Assembly (NCBI RefSeq): GCF_011397635.1
Contig: NC_064758.1
Span: 20,395,013-20,459,012 of the forward strand
From: Epinephelus fuscoguttatus
Lineage: Eukaryota > Chordata > Actinopteri > Perciformes > Serranidae
Length of the DNA: 64,000 bases
Direction of reading: 5' to 3'
A program made the position numbers and the translations under genes. Shown here piece by piece: positions 36,601 to 51,600 of this stretch. The notes beneath the pieces are model-generated. The model saw nothing but the letters and a program-made list of their open reading frames with translations. It was not told the origin of the DNA and ran no database searches. Each line of letters begins with the position of its first letter. Position 1 is the first letter of the stretch.

Positions 36601-39600
36601 ATTGATTACTCCTGCTTTGTAAATGTGTTTCTGAATTAAATTATTGTATGAAAACATTTTGACCAATCGAGGAGCTGAGGAAGTATCCATTACTGGATTG
36701 CAGCTGAGAAGGGGCTGGAATGTTTTGTGGTGGCTAAGTAGTTTGTTGTGCTCCGCTGCGACTCCCCTCTTGCACCCCCACTGCTAAAGTGCCATGGGTT
36801 AATCTCTGATGACCCTCATCTCTCAGAGCGGCCCCAGACTCATGGTTTGGGCCTTTTACCTGAATTAAAAGGAATTTGTGGGCTATAGAAGTATTTTTGT
36901 CCAAAGTGGGTGAAAGTGAGGTGTCACCGACGGAGTCGCTGCTCTTTAGTCATCGGGGCTCTCGGGGCTCTTAGGGCCCCACTGGGGACGTCCTTATCTA
37001 AACAGTCATCTGTCTCGCTAGTTTAGCAAGGGCAACCCCAGGCAGCACGACTGACAGTTACACATTAAGAAATGTCAGACTCGGCTTCATACCATATCTC
37101 TCAAGCTAGTTTTGAATTGGCTGGATGCCACATGTTTCTCTTCAGATTTAGATCTCACCAGAATAAAAGAAATGCTTCACTTTGTTGTTGCTTCATCCTG
37201 TTTTTTAAGCGCTTGGCTGTAAGCTTGAACTGCTGTTTCTTTATGCTGCACTAAAATGTCTTTGTCTTTTTTGTTTATTCAGATCTTGAAAGAGGCTGAA
37301 TTATTATTTTTCTTTAACCAGAAACTTTGAAAACACACACTTGTTGACCCTATCTTTGAGTTTGTAGACATATCATATCTTAAATTTACAATATGACAGA
37401 AGTAAAGCCAACACATGACATCATTATTTGCACTCAACATATTAAATCATAAAATGTGTGGCTACAGTTTTGAAATATAATTTTACACCATAGTCAAAAT
37501 TGTCTGTCTCCAAAACAGAGGTGGGGGCGATGAAGAGGGCAACTTTTCTTTTTTCCCTGATAGCCTCAGTATAACTCCCCAGGCTGTATTTATCTGCACA
37601 GTTTTTACAGTGTGATGGTGTCCTCGCCGGATGAAATGTACTTTAGCCCCCAGTGTTTCTTACCGCTGAGCCTACTCAACTTTTCCATGTTTGTGATGAC
37701 AGAGCTCTGATAGGGAAACGCTGCTGAATGGAAAGTTTCGTCTGTACATGCAGTGGACTTGAAAAAAGCTTGATTTCCGTCCACCAACCCCCCTTTACAA
37801 AAATTGCATAATGTGCTTTTGATGTCATGATTGTAGCCTTGCCCATGGCTCTAACGCTGACACTGATACAGCGCTGTATGTTATTTTTAAACCCTTGCGA
37901 AGCAAATGTCAATGAAGTTTTCCATGACCCTTTTTTCATCTCTGTTGACTCTAATGTTTAAATTTCAAAAGTTACTTTCATGCGATAAAGGTTGACCAAT
38001 CTCAGAAAATAAGGCACACAAAACCAAACCTCTGTATTTACCCCTCCACTTACTGTATCATTTAAACACATGTGAAAGTGGGAGTAAAGTAGTTTTTCAG
38101 AAGATGAAGAAAAACGCCCTTTTATCACCAGAACTCCCTTATCAGATTTTTAGTGAAGTTTCGGTAATGGTTGTTCATTTAATTTTCTCACATTGCAGCT
38201 TCTGTGAAAAGCTCTGCCCAGACGAGAAGAAGACACAAAGACACAAAAAGTTCCTTTTGTACAGTCATTGTCAGAACGGTTCAGCTCCAGCAGAGCTGTT
38301 GAAGCTCCTGCAGTGTCTGAACCAGAGTGGATGTGGAGGTTAGCTAAACGGTCGGGTCTGCACCTCGCTTCCTGATGTCTCTCAGGGTCAATAATTCCCT
38401 ATTGCTGCTCCCATGAGGCCTTACTTCCTCTGCTAAAGGTCACATCAAGGCGGGAAAGATGTCACAATTAGAAGGGCATTTAAAGCTGCTCTTTTAAAAA
38501 GATTAAAAAGCACTGCTGGCCGCATCAAGCAGTCAGGCGACTAAAGGAAACACAATAATTGCATTAAAACTTCATTCCTTTCTGGTCGGGCTCTGGTATC
38601 AGAAAGGTATTGGGTTAAGTCATTTAAGACAGCTGGCCCTGATAGCAAATCATCCATGAAAGCACCAAATTAATATAGAGCTTCATTTTTCGCCGTCTCT
38701 CACTTTCTCTCGCTTTTGGTCCTCCGAACGTGTGTTTGGGGGGGGAAATTTGAGACCAGCCTAACACAATTTTTGTTCATGTCTATCAGTCTGTTATTAT
38801 ATCAGGGGCACTTCTCCTCAAATGTACAGGCCGGGGCAATTTGGAATGAATTGATTCACACTGAGACCGAATCTTATACTTGCTAATGATTTCCTTTTAG
38901 CCCTTCCATCGTATCCCCCCATCCAACTTTTAGTTCCATCATGTCCTCCAAATATCTTCATTGTTACAGACATAATGTGTACATTGACCATTTTGTGGAG
39001 TAGATGACATGGATTAAGTTGCATGGGAATTTATTTTTAAGTATATGTGACATTTTACCAGTGAATTGTTGTAAAATGTGTGGTGTTTTAATCAAAATGT
39101 CTCAAAGTATCTACCATATATCATTATAATCAATAATTTCTTGGATGTCTGACTTTGTATCATTTACGTTCTTAGTTAATAAAACAACAACAAAAAAGTA
39201 CCTTCTAAAGACTCAGATCATCGACATGCGCTGAAATTTCAAGAAAGGAAAGTCACAGTTGCAAACACTGCAATTTGGCCTTATAACACTTTCAGTTCAG
39301 AGTAAATGTTACTTCACCGGTTAACCCGTGGTTTGGTTGGCCCAAATAATTAAGACTGAAAACAAGACTCTTGAATCATATCTCATGAGGCATCTTATAA
39401 ATATGTTGTGGTTCAGATGCTGTTCTCCACTTTATTTCGAATACTGAAACTTACTGTACTGAAACCACCCCAAAGACACACACTCGTAAGGCATACAGTG
39501 CGCTGCTGTTTCGGTACAGACCGTCTGAATTTCCCAACTGCTTGGATCTGAAACCTCATAATGCACGCCTGCAAAACATCCAGATCTTACTGTATATCGT

Positions 39601-42600
39601 AGTTAAGTGCTGTTACTAGTAAGAGCAAAAATATACAACTGGTTACATAGATTCTTTCAGGCGTCCAACCGTGTGGTTCGAACATAATTGGATTCCATCC
39701 TCATTTCTCGGAATTTAAGGTATTGCAATTGTAATTTTCAGACGAGTGCAGTGTGAAGTCTTGTCCAATTCAAACTCAATAACATCGCTGTAATCTTGTC
39801 CGTTCATCAACTTCACTCTCTTTAAGTGTGTTGGTTAATGTTATCTCTTCCTATGATTGAGTTTTCGCCCTCTTTTTCGGCTTTACCTGACACTTTATTG
39901 GTTATCTGGTTTGTAAAGATTATTGCTCTTAACATGGAGCACTTTGGTGCATTAGCAGTCAAAGCTTTACCAGAAGCTTTACAAAAGAGCCTAATTGTTG
40001 AATTAATCTAAATGATTTCCAAAAGGAAGGAAATGCACCAAATTTGTATTGTAGTTATTTACAGTGCGGACCCAAATGTGCCTTGTGCTGCCATCCATCT
40101 TAACCCCCTAAAAGCCTGGTTGTGTGCTACCCAACACTATAACTGGGATGATCCATAAGTCAATAACAAGACAAGACTGAAATCTGTGCAATGTGGTTAT
40201 AATTGATTGAGATGTCTGGGTAGAACTTGTGCAAAGCATCTATGTCATCTGCTAAGAAGTGCACTTTTCCTCTCCCTGAAGATCTACCACTACAGTTTTA
40301 ACCAAATGGACATTTGCCTCATTAGTTTGCCGCTGAGCTGGCTGCGGTCCTCACTAACATGTCATACTTATGCCTATTAACATTGACATGATTTTCCTGT
40401 CAATGTTGTGCTATTGAAATTTTAAGAGAATGTAAACAAGGTTTGCTCATTCAGCATATTCTTTCTCTGTTAGATCATTACATCTCTCAGGGGCTACATC
40501 ACTCCGTTATTTACTGGAATAAATATTAAAATATTAAGTTTCCAGCGTGTTTATTATCTCTGGTTTCTGCCTTTTAACTCAAGTAGTCTCATTGGCTCAC
40601 TTACGTGAACAGTAAGAGCTTTGCCAAGAGCAGGATGATTTTGTCTTGTTATCAAAGGGATATTTTCTCTGTGTTTTGACTGTATCTTTTGGCCCAGAAC
40701 ATCAGCTGGGGGTTCACCATGCAAATGGTTTAATCTGCTTGTCACAATGAAGGTTCCGGGTGACTGACTTTAATAAGCCCTCAGCATATAGAGATACAGG
40801 AAATTCCATACCCCTTGCGTAACCCATATGTACATCAAGGTCACGGTAGTGTCACAGTGAAATGGTAGATTAGTGTCTAAATAAATTGTGCCGGCATCCT
40901 TTGGGGATGAATCTGGTACATTTTGATAATATGCACTGTTGAAGTTTTGTTGCTGCGCATATCTTAAAGTAGACTTACAGAATAGTATAATTCTGCAGCA
41001 TGTATGTGGCTGCTGGCTGCATGGTACTTTCACGTGTGCCTCGATAAAATAAAAGTGTTGCAAAGTTGCTTTTGAGCTTGTTTATAGCCTTTGAAGGACA
41101 AGTTGAATATGTTTTCATAAGTCTCATAAAGTTGCCTGTGCCGTGATCCTCTGCTGTGCTGTGTGTTTGTCACAGAAATCTAGCTCTTTATGCAGCCTCG
41201 CTGCCACACCTACCACTTGGACAAGTTTAAACTGCAATTCTTTTGGACTGAAACAGGTTCATAGTATATGCAATGCATTACCCAAAACGAATTACCACTG
41301 GCAGGGCGCTCAATCACTTTGTATCTTTCAACACTAAGAGAAAAGAAGAGTAATCAAAACCTTTCAACCTATTAGAGGGATGACTTTTACAATTGAATCA
41401 CGGGGACCACAGGTGCGATAATAAGTCATCTAAACCTCCCCTCTAGTGTGTTTCTCCTTTCTCTGTGTTCTTACATATTTATCTATTTTAGGAGGCGCCA
41501 CTTCATGGCGCCCACTTCAAATTTATGTTTTAATGCCATTTGAGGAAGATTTTTTTTCTCTCTCCCTCCAATTCTTGGAAATGCATACTGGGGTGGAAAA
41601 TTAAGGTGCATCTCGAAGGAAAACATAATAGAATCGATGAACGCAGTGCACTTAAAACTACTGATGTTCTGATGCTATTTAACGTTCTAGTGCATTAACG
41701 TTTCAAGTCATTACAACATTCAGGCTGGGTGATTTGATCATGGCAGGTTTTTAACTGGAAGAATTACAGAAGTTTTCAGCCTAGGATTCTCAAGTTATTA
41801 GATACAAATGATCACCTCCGCATTAAGTATAGATTTTCTTCCACTGCGCACTTAAGAATGGAAGTTTGTCTTTAAGAGGGTAATAGCAAATTAAGCTCCA
41901 TACTCCATTTGTCCAGCACTCTTGATGGGCTAATTTTATAACTGCTGATTTGGTCATTCCCCACATTTAGCTGGAAAGTGGTCAGGTGGTCTTTCTCCTC
42001 ACTGCTGGGTGTGGGGGCTTAGAAGCAATTATCAGATAGAATCCATTTATGTTTCTCTCTTTTGTCTGGATTTATAACGAACCTTTTCCTTAAAGAAGGT
42101 CTAGACTGTTGTTTGCACTGTTGAAAGCATCACTTTCCTGCGCACCATATCTTCTTCCTCTCTCATAATGTCATTTTGAGAAATTAAATCACATTTGTCT
42201 CTTCACAGATTTCCACTGCTGTAAAATTTCTACAGAACCCAAAAGTACGCCAGAGTCCCTTGGCCACTAGAAAAGCCTTCTTGAAGAAAAAAGGTGAGAC
42301 ATTTAATTTGTTTTTGATTTATGTTGGATGCAATTCAGGAAGCCTTGAAAAATGCAATATATATTTGTCAGAATATTGTATTAACATTATAATCCATATG
42401 TGTTTGTTAATAAAATGTGGTTAGCCAGGGATGCACACACTCTGTCTTTTTTTTTGGGGGGGGGTAAGATTAGTCTATAAGGGTCAAAGGTTGTGGCTGT
42501 AGCTCTTTGCCCTGGGGGTCTAACAGGGGTCGATTTAGCTTCAGAGTGCATGATTCAGGCCTTGTGAATAAATGACACACCAGTTGGGATGCTCCTTTGG

Positions 42601-45600
42601 GTTCAGGAAAATTAATATTGACAAACTCCCTCTGCATTTTCAATGGAATTATCAATATTGCCTTCCAGCATTTTAACCCTTTTACTTAATTTAACTGTTA
42701 TCGTAAATTTGAGGCATGACACAGGGAGGGTTTTCTAAGCAGGGATGGTGGAAATGTTTGCTGGCTCTTCAGTTTCTTTGCAATTCATTGAGATTATTTC
42801 TGACACATTGTTTGTGCAATAAAACTTGCAAAAAGCTTTATTACTCTGAACTCATTTAAGTCGGTTCAATATAAAGCGGCGGTGGAAATGTGCAGTGTTG
42901 TGCCATGTATTTCTTACAGCCGGCCTATGGCTGAGCAGTGACAATATGTGCAGAGAGAGTACGTGGCTTTACCTCAGATAAGCTCTTTGTGGTGAGTTTT
43001 TTTGTTGCAGTTCTTTGCAAAACATTTCTGTACTTGAGGGACTGTAGCTCTGCACAGCTGGGGGACTTTGCCTCCAGCATTAGAGTAGCCAAACAGTGAA
43101 AAGTGAGCCTAAAAGCTCCATGACAGGGGAAGGTAACCTGAAACCAAATCCATGGTTGCCGGCTGCTACTACACACATCTCATGTGGCTCTAATGACTCT
43201 TGATATCTTTTGAAATTTCTTTGTCTTTGCGTCTCATTATTGACAACTAAGGCATGTTCATAATCCACTGTTGGATATCTCAAATGTAATAAGGCCCCAT
43301 CAATACTAAATGATGTCATGCTACGCCACATTTTCGTCTTACTTTCCGCTTTGTAGTAAACTCTCACGGAGCTCTGCTATCCAAAATGGTTTGCTCTTAC
43401 TGCACTTTAAGTCCATGAAATATGTATGACGCTTTAATGCAGATTTATTTTGGAAAGTCCGTTCCACTGTAGATCTAAACAAGAACCCTCGATTTGCATA
43501 AGGACATTGATCTCAGGGAGAGAGAGGGTAAAGAATGAGAGAAAATAGAGCAATGAAACACTGAGCACTCTGCTGCATTCATAGGATAACTCTTGACTTG
43601 TAGGGTGTAGTCATTCAGCAGTGAACCTAGAAATCCTGCGCATTCATACCTGAACTTCCCTGACTTGTTTCAGGAAAGTACTAAACTATAATTGCGTACT
43701 TTATTAAACCTTCTTTTCTTAAGTTCTCCAACACACTAATTTCCCTCCTTGAGCAGTATTTATCAGTGTTACAGGAAATTGCATCAGGAAAAGGCTCATT
43801 TATATAGTAATTATCTAACTGATCATCATTAAGTTAACAACTAATTTGAGCTGAAACTAGTGTTAATCATGAGTCAGATTTAGGTTTTCAAATGACCACT
43901 TCTTCTTCATAAAAATGTTCATATGTTGATATAAGATGTTGCCAGATTATGATCGGTCATGGTAATTGCCGATTAGTTGCTACCTTTTCGGTCTCACTTG
44001 AGCCATATTAGACTTCTGCATAGAGAAAGCAGCAGGCCAGTACTCACAGTTCCCCCGTTTCTGTACCCAGCGCGCATTGTCCTCTCAACCCTTCGACCTA
44101 GAAACTCAATCATCCTCCTCCTCCCACAGTCACCACAGCAAATGTGTCAGTCTTAATTTCTAATACAGTTTAATGTCATATTTATGTAAATACTTCTGGA
44201 TTTTACTCTATATTAACAGCCAGAAATGTCAAAGCACACATAAAATGAAACAATACCATCTCCCGGTAGAGTGGATTTTAAATTGGATTCCTCTTGCTGC
44301 CAGTACTTACGCTGGACAGCTGATGAAGGGGAAAATAGGGCCCACTTTGATTGCATGTTGCAGAATCTTTACACAATAATCTTGCTCCTGCATATTATTT
44401 CCCTGCCCTAATCTGCACTGAAAGATGCCTCTCTTGTTACATGTCCTTTTTTCCAAAGAGATCCTAATAGTGTGGTTTATTTCAATATTCATTGAAAAAT
44501 ATAATTTTCTGTTTTCCTTCAACTGTCAATTTCAGGTTATGAATTGGCAATTATGCAGTCCAATATTTCTAGCTGCCCTTCTTGAGTCCTTGTTGAATAA
44601 ACTGGCTGAAATATTGAAACTTTGTCACTTAGACGTAATATAAATCAACATTTAAACCCAGATATTTTTTCTTTCTTTCTTTTGCAGAGGAGTTGGGAAA
44701 TGAGACGCATTTAAACTGTCTTGCAGCCATCTTGAAGCAATTTTGCTTTACTTGTTCCTTGCCAAGATCAAGCGAATTTTATTGCGATTGAGTGAAATAT
44801 AATGTGCTCCATTCTCATCTAGTGAATTGTGCCATCTATGTCCTCTACAATTAACACGTGTAACAACTAAAGAGCATTGGGGCCCCATTTTGGCACCACC
44901 ATTAAGCCTAGACAATTAGCAGTTACACACATAATTACCAAAAAAATCAAATTCTCAGGACAAAGTCAACAACATTTTCCAGCTTTCAACATGTCACTTT
45001 GACCGTGGCCCCTAAACTGACATCACTCAGCCGCTCCCAGATTACAAGACTGAGTGCAATTTGTTTTGCGAAAGTAAAGCACAGAGTGTACACGTGCGTT
45101 GTTGCATTACAGGTAAATACAATATTAAATGCATTACAGGCACAGTACATTCGCTGTCAGTGAGACATAAATGATCGCTTGACTTATTTCTTTTTTATGC
45201 CGTCCCAATTGTTATTGAGTTGAATAAATAATGCTAATAGATTTCACCCTGAGTAGAGGGCCAGTGATCGAGGGTCACAGGGAACACAGGTAGGCTGTTG
45301 GTCTATTACCATACCTGGTTTGAAGGTAAGGGTAAGGATAAGGTTCATCATCCCCGATATTAATAGGATGCTGTTTGTAAGTGGGGTTATGTGACTCACC
45401 TCTCGGACAAAAATGACAATGACCAAGGCCTGCATAGAAGGTAAAGGGATTGATGTGGTTATAAATTACTCCACGGCGCCACCTAGCCGAGGCCTTGCCT
45501 GCTTTGTCATCAGTACAAGGCGATAAAGCAGGGAAATGAGAGCAGAGTCCCCTTTTTTAATACATAAATGAATACTCTATGAGAGTGGTCATTATTTAGG

Positions 45601-48600
45601 GCATGCTATTTTCCAGCAGTTGTACCGAACCAAATGAATCTCCCTCACCAGCACGGCGTGAGAAGTTGCACTCGACTTCTTAACAACCCATTGACCTCCA
45701 TCTATTTATGACCCCTGCCATGCCTTTTTTTTTTTCTTTCTAAATACGATATTCAAAATGTAAGTAATTTTCACTCAAGGGCAACTTCATAATTCAGGCC
45801 TTGGGACGACAGTGAAAAAGGCATTCACCTTTTACCACCCAAAATATTTTAGTAAGCAATTTTTATAATTGGCTGTCCGGCCTAGGTGTTGACCCATAAA
45901 GTCCAGAAATGCCAGAATTGGAGAAATGGATTTAATGTAAGAGCCTTGCTGCCTCTTTGCCCTTTAAAAATACCCAGAGAATATGAGCCACTGAAAATAG
46001 AGCTGTAAATAACCTGACGAGCAATGGGTTTTCCTTTAAATAAATACCGATCAGGTTTATGTTGAAAGACAATAGAAAACGTAGCCCAGATATGCAGTTT
46101 ACAGTATTTATAGCTGTAATATCGAGGTGCCAGCACCGTAATTTCATGCCCCAATGAGAATGGCAAGGTCAAAGCAAATGCTTTGGCTGAGCATCTGCTA
46201 ATACGGTGACTCATAAACAGGCACTGCGTGTATCAGGTGCACCAAATAATACAGTATAATGAAATACAGAATAGCTTTCCATTATTGTTCTTTTTTATGG
46301 TGTCGTCATTAGGTGTAATTTATGTCTTAAAAAATTCATCTCCCCACAGGTCGATCTGAAATGGGGGTCCAGGGGTCATTCCACAGGTTTTGGAACCCAT
46401 AATAAATTTCACAATCCCTTTTTTGTCTTTTCCTTTTATATGTAAAACTCACTTTCACCTTGTTCCCTTTTCTTTTGGATCTAAGGGCTCTTTCATTTGC
46501 TGTTGTCTTCCCCTCAACAATAAACACATCAGAGCGTACAACACAACTTAGCAAGCTGTAATTTGACTAGTAAACAGCTTTAGGAATTTCCATGTATTTT
46601 ATTTTGATGCAAGGTACAAAAACCTTTCATTTGTTGCATAAACAGCATCAAAGATGTGAACAGCCATTAAGATGTACATACATTAAGCTCAATAGCAGCT
46701 TAAATGTGGACTTTTTTTTAACATTTCAAGGTGAAAGGAAAATAACCTAAAGCATGGTTTTTTTTCTTTTTTTAAAAAAATTTCTTCTCATTCAGTGAAA
46801 CCGAGATCTTTGCATGTCTCACTCAATAGTCTGCCACCATGTAGTCTGCTGTGGTCAGATGAATCAGGAGTCCAGGGACACATTATTGCTTATTTGACAG
46901 TGCAGTCTGACTGCACAAACTCAGCACATGGCGCTCACCACTTCCTGGCACTCAGGACCTGCTGTAGACTACAGGCCGGCCAATATTTGCCTTCAATTAT
47001 TCAACAATTTTCATGGCCATTTGACGTCCTCGGAGCATTTAAATAGGTGACGGGAGGGACCTCCTCTTGGCATGAGCCGTGTGGTAGATTATCAAAGGAT
47101 TTCTTTATGCTTTTGGGCTGCTGATACAAGGATAGTGTAAAGTAGGATTCCTGATTAAGATTCAACCTGCTATTCAGATTATTCAGATGGGAGGAGTCTT
47201 TCGGTTAAAGGATTTTTGTTATTATATCTTATCCACCTTAAGAAATGGAAATTTCTGCTTTACATGTTTACACAGTTTATATTATTCATACTCCACCTGG
47301 GTGTTTCTGCAGGTCAGTAGCAGAGATATTAGGATCCGGCTCTGTGCATTTACTGTTAATGAAAACGTAGAGCCATCTCTCGAAACACTGCAACTGAACC
47401 TTTTCCAATTGCTCGATTTCTCTCGGAAGGATGGAGGAAGCTTATTCTGAGCTTGTGTAAATTCTCTAAATCCTGAGGGAATAGTTCAAGTAAAAGGCTC
47501 TCTTACAAAGAGGATTTTCTGTCAATAAGCAAGTGAAATAGCTAAAGAAAGTAATGGTTAGATGTTAGAGAGAAACACCCCGTTAGGCCACAATGAGCAG
47601 TGCACAGCATTGCTGCTTTTTCATCATCAGGTAAACCATGCTCATCAGTGTCTAAGAACCACTGTACTTACCCATTTTGGTTATTTGTCTTCAGCTTTCT
47701 CCTAATTGTTTTGCTATGAATTGGTTAATGTTGTTTTTGAATGTGGTTCATCAAAAGTTGTAATTATTTCCCTTTGTTTAGACTAAGTCGCTCATTAAAA
47801 GATGAGACCCACAGCAATGGCAGCATATGGCGCCTGAAATAAAATCCTTTCTTGCCACAAAAGGAGATGTTCATATTAGATTTTTTTTTTTCCTCTCCTC
47901 CCTTCAGATTCTCCATCAGGGAGCCCTTTGCAATTTAATCATCACTAAAATCATTAAAAAGATCTGAAGATTAAATTATATTGGCATTTGCAAAATTATG
48001 TAATACATTTACATTACAATGAAGAAATTAAAATAATGCATTTTCGCTGTCTGGGGTGTATGAAATCTCCACATGGGAAATATAACTGGAGAAGTGGACA
48101 GACTCTTATTTTCTTTGCCTTTGGTGGCAGTTAATAGGCTAGCGAGTTTCAGATTTCATTGTGTGAACCTTTCCACACTATCTTCCTTTGATGGATGTCC
48201 CTGAAACAGAGGCTCTCTGTGGAATTTCTGAATTATGAAATGAAAATGTATTTTTGAGGAGAGGGTAGGTAAAATTGAATAAAGATTTGTCATGCTTTCT
48301 CTAAATTGTACTTAAAAGATTTGTGGGCAGCTTGGGAAGTATTTAAGCATACATTATGATAGCCAAGGAGCCATTTGGTGTTTCCCATTAACACGCAGTC
48401 ACTACACCCCCTCCGAATGTCTTAAAGGTGTGTGCCTTGATTCCAGGGCTGACGGATGAGGAGGTAGAGTTGGCCATCCAGCGCTCTGGCAGCACAGAAG
48501 AGATCCTGCCTCTGAGCCCTGTGGGGCCCCCACATCCACTGCATGCAACCCAGCTGGCTCCTGCACCACCCAGTGAGTGCACACATCCTTTTCCCTGTTG

Positions 48601-51600
48601 TGATACCTGCTGCATATACGTAATATTATGTAACATGTGCACTGTCTCACCTGAAGAATAGTCTAATTTAAAACTTAAAGGTGCAGTGTGTAGGGTTTAG
48701 GGGATATATTGTCAGAAATGGAATGTAATATAATAGGTATGTTGTCTCATGTGTATAATCACCTGAAATTAAGAGTTGTCATGTTTTTGTTACCTTAGAA
48801 CGAGCCGTTTATATTTACATAGGGAGCAGGTCCTTGTCCATGGGGTCCATTATGTTGCACTGACATGTTTCTACAGTAGCCCAGAATGGACAAACCAAAT
48901 TCTGGCTCTATATAGGGCAATTTGCATTTGCACATTTTCGTGTCGGCCACTGTAGTTAGCAGCCCCTCGGTGACAAGTGACAGTATTTTCTCCAATTTAA
49001 ATCATCGGGTCTCTTTGTTTTGGAGAGGAAGAGACTTCAGCGGATAATTTGGCTCCTGAGCATCTGGATCTCAAGTTATCAGGGAAAAACGTGGGCACAT
49101 GTTCGCAGGTGCTGGACTAGCGGCCCATCTCCGACATGCCGAATAGCATTGGAGAAACACTGATTTGTAATGTTAAACTGCTGTATTCACTGTTTCACGG
49201 GTTTAAATCACCAGCTCCATTTGTTTTGGAGAAGAGGAGACCTCTGCGCATAATTTGTCTCATGATAAAAAAAACAAAAAACTCCTGAACGTCTGGATCA
49301 GACATAGGGTGACCACACATTAGCTTTAGCAGGTGCTGGGCTAGCAGTCAGTCTCTTACATGCCGAACTGCATCTGAGAAACAATGATTTGTAATGTGAA
49401 ACTGCTAATCAGTATTTATATTGATTTAAAAAAAAATCCCCTGAACCTCCTGAACAATGAACATGGGAGAAGTTTCAGCTGGTTGCAATCTGCAATCCTC
49501 ACCACTAGATGCCGCTAAATCCCCCTAAACCTTACACACTGTCCCTTTAAATCCTTGTCCAGCTTAGCCTTTAGGGATCCTCCCTCTTGTTTTTATTAAT
49601 TTAAACCCACTAAACCGCATTATCAGGAGCTCACCAAACACCAGGATCTTTACAAGTGTTACAGACATACATGCCATACAACATTTGCCTTGATTGTGCA
49701 TTCAGATACAGGGAATATGACACTGCACAGCATAAGCTCATGAAGTCTCTAGCCGCTCTGTTTCAAGGGGTTCCACACTGGCAAGACCCCACACCGCAAC
49801 CTGTATCTTTATTACCTCAGAAGGTTATGAGTGCTGTCCACTGATTTACCAATGCAGAATGAAGTCCGCGTAATGCTTAACCCATATGACAATGATTCCA
49901 GATGTATTCCACCCTCATTTATTACCACACTGTCCTTGACTCCCCTGGCATCTCATGTTTTGTAATGAAAGTGATGTTGATGGGATGGCCATGTAGTTAG
50001 GGAGACTCGCGGCTCTCCGTCCATAGTGGGGGGTTTTATATCAAAACGGCTATAAGAGAGCTGCATAATGAGGTGAGAGCGGGGAGTCTTGTATGGGGGG
50101 TCATGCTGAAAAGAGGGGGCTACCTCCCTTTGATGTCCTTGTTATGGGGACGGTGCATGGGGACCCGCATCCATCTCTGTCGAAGTAATGGATACTCTGA
50201 TCTCTATTTCCACGCGGTAGAAGGACAGGAAGGCCTCCACTGAACCCAATAAATTTGAGAGGAGATTGGAAAAACGGGGGATGGATACCACAGTTCCACA
50301 GCTTAAGTGACCAAATAAAAAAAGGAAGATGGCAGAGTGGAAGTGGTAGCGGAAAAGGGAGAGACAGAGGAAGAATGGAAGGTCCTAACGGGGGGGAAGA
50401 GAGCAAGTGAAGACCCCTGGTGATGCAGTGAGGCTTGTTCAGGGTCAACCACCCATCCCAAGGACTCACAGGCCTTTCAGAAGCACGGTATTCTGGGATA
50501 GGTGACAGTCTATCGCAGCTATAATGTTGATGAAGACCCAAATTTATGTGGTTACCATATGGATGCTGGAGAATGACTCAAAATTTTCGATGGGAAAGGT
50601 TACAGGTTCATCCCTGAATGCTGCGGCAGCAATGAAACGTGCCCTTGAGTAAAGAGAATAAAATAGCATTCACCTTGAAGATGTACCGTATAGTCCAATA
50701 TGACAGCGGGTCTCTCATTTTATTTGCATGTCAAATCACACAAGTGGTGAGGCCCAAGATCAATCAGGTTTACTTACTTCAAACCAGTAAACATGTACCA
50801 CATAACCCATTAGGTGAAATCAGACCTGTAACAGAATATCAGTGGCGTACTTTAGTGGCCTAGCCGCTAATAATTTCATATTCATTTGGGCCCCAGCAGA
50901 GTAAATAAAAGACAAAACTCACAGAGTATATTTCCTCCAGACCTGTTTGTTGTTTAGTGACATTTTCAGTTGAATGCCTCTCTTATGTGGGGAATTTCCA
51001 CTTTGACAGACAGTTGGCCTACCCAGATGACAGCTTGCACAATGACACACTTTCACATTATCTGTCACTCAGCAAGGCAGTCAACTTCTAAATACACACA
51101 CACACACACACACACACATACACATACACTCTTTCTGTCCGTTTTAGTTGCTTAAAGGTTTATATGCAAATGCTGTACGAAGCCCAGCCCCTAAAAAAGT
51201 GGAAGACAATGGTGTCCTTTATGGAAGACCAGGATAGAAAGTGTGTGTGTTTGCTCTGTGGACTTTATCCTTTATAGTTCCAACATTTTGCAGAAATAGA
51301 TGGAATAATTGTAATGTCACAAAGAGATACATTTTGTTGCATTGTGTTTACAAGTAAATTTCGTAAACAGTATGCAATTTATTTATCTTAAAGGGACAGT
51401 TCACCCCACGATCAAAAGTACATATTTTTGCTCTTACCTGTAGTGCTATTTATCAGTCTTGATGGTTTTGGTGTCAGTTGCTGAATGTTGGAGATATCGG
51501 CTGTAGAGATGTCTGCCTTCTCTAAAATGTAATGGAGCTAGATGGCACTCGGCCTGTGGTGCTCAAAAAAATTTGAAAAACTCGACAGCAGTGTCTATTT

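Larger units (their letters stand above)
28900..42208. other. PEX14 intron 2, repeat-poor block
   Basis: Over 13 kb with no mobile element I can recognise, in clear contrast to the repeat-dense flanks. No coding exon or RNA gene was identified. The sequence is rich in TAATTA/ATTA-type motifs, and some short GC-balanced islands exist (for example 33060-33900 and 36660-37040). It may carry long-range enhancers, which cannot be proved without a cross-species alignment. Confidence 0.45.

Noticed and set aside
50101..50541. 146-codon open frame on the minus strand in PEX14 intron 4
   Set aside because: Pro/Leu/Ser-rich, low-complexity translation of a purine-rich stretch, with no domain and no supporting signals.
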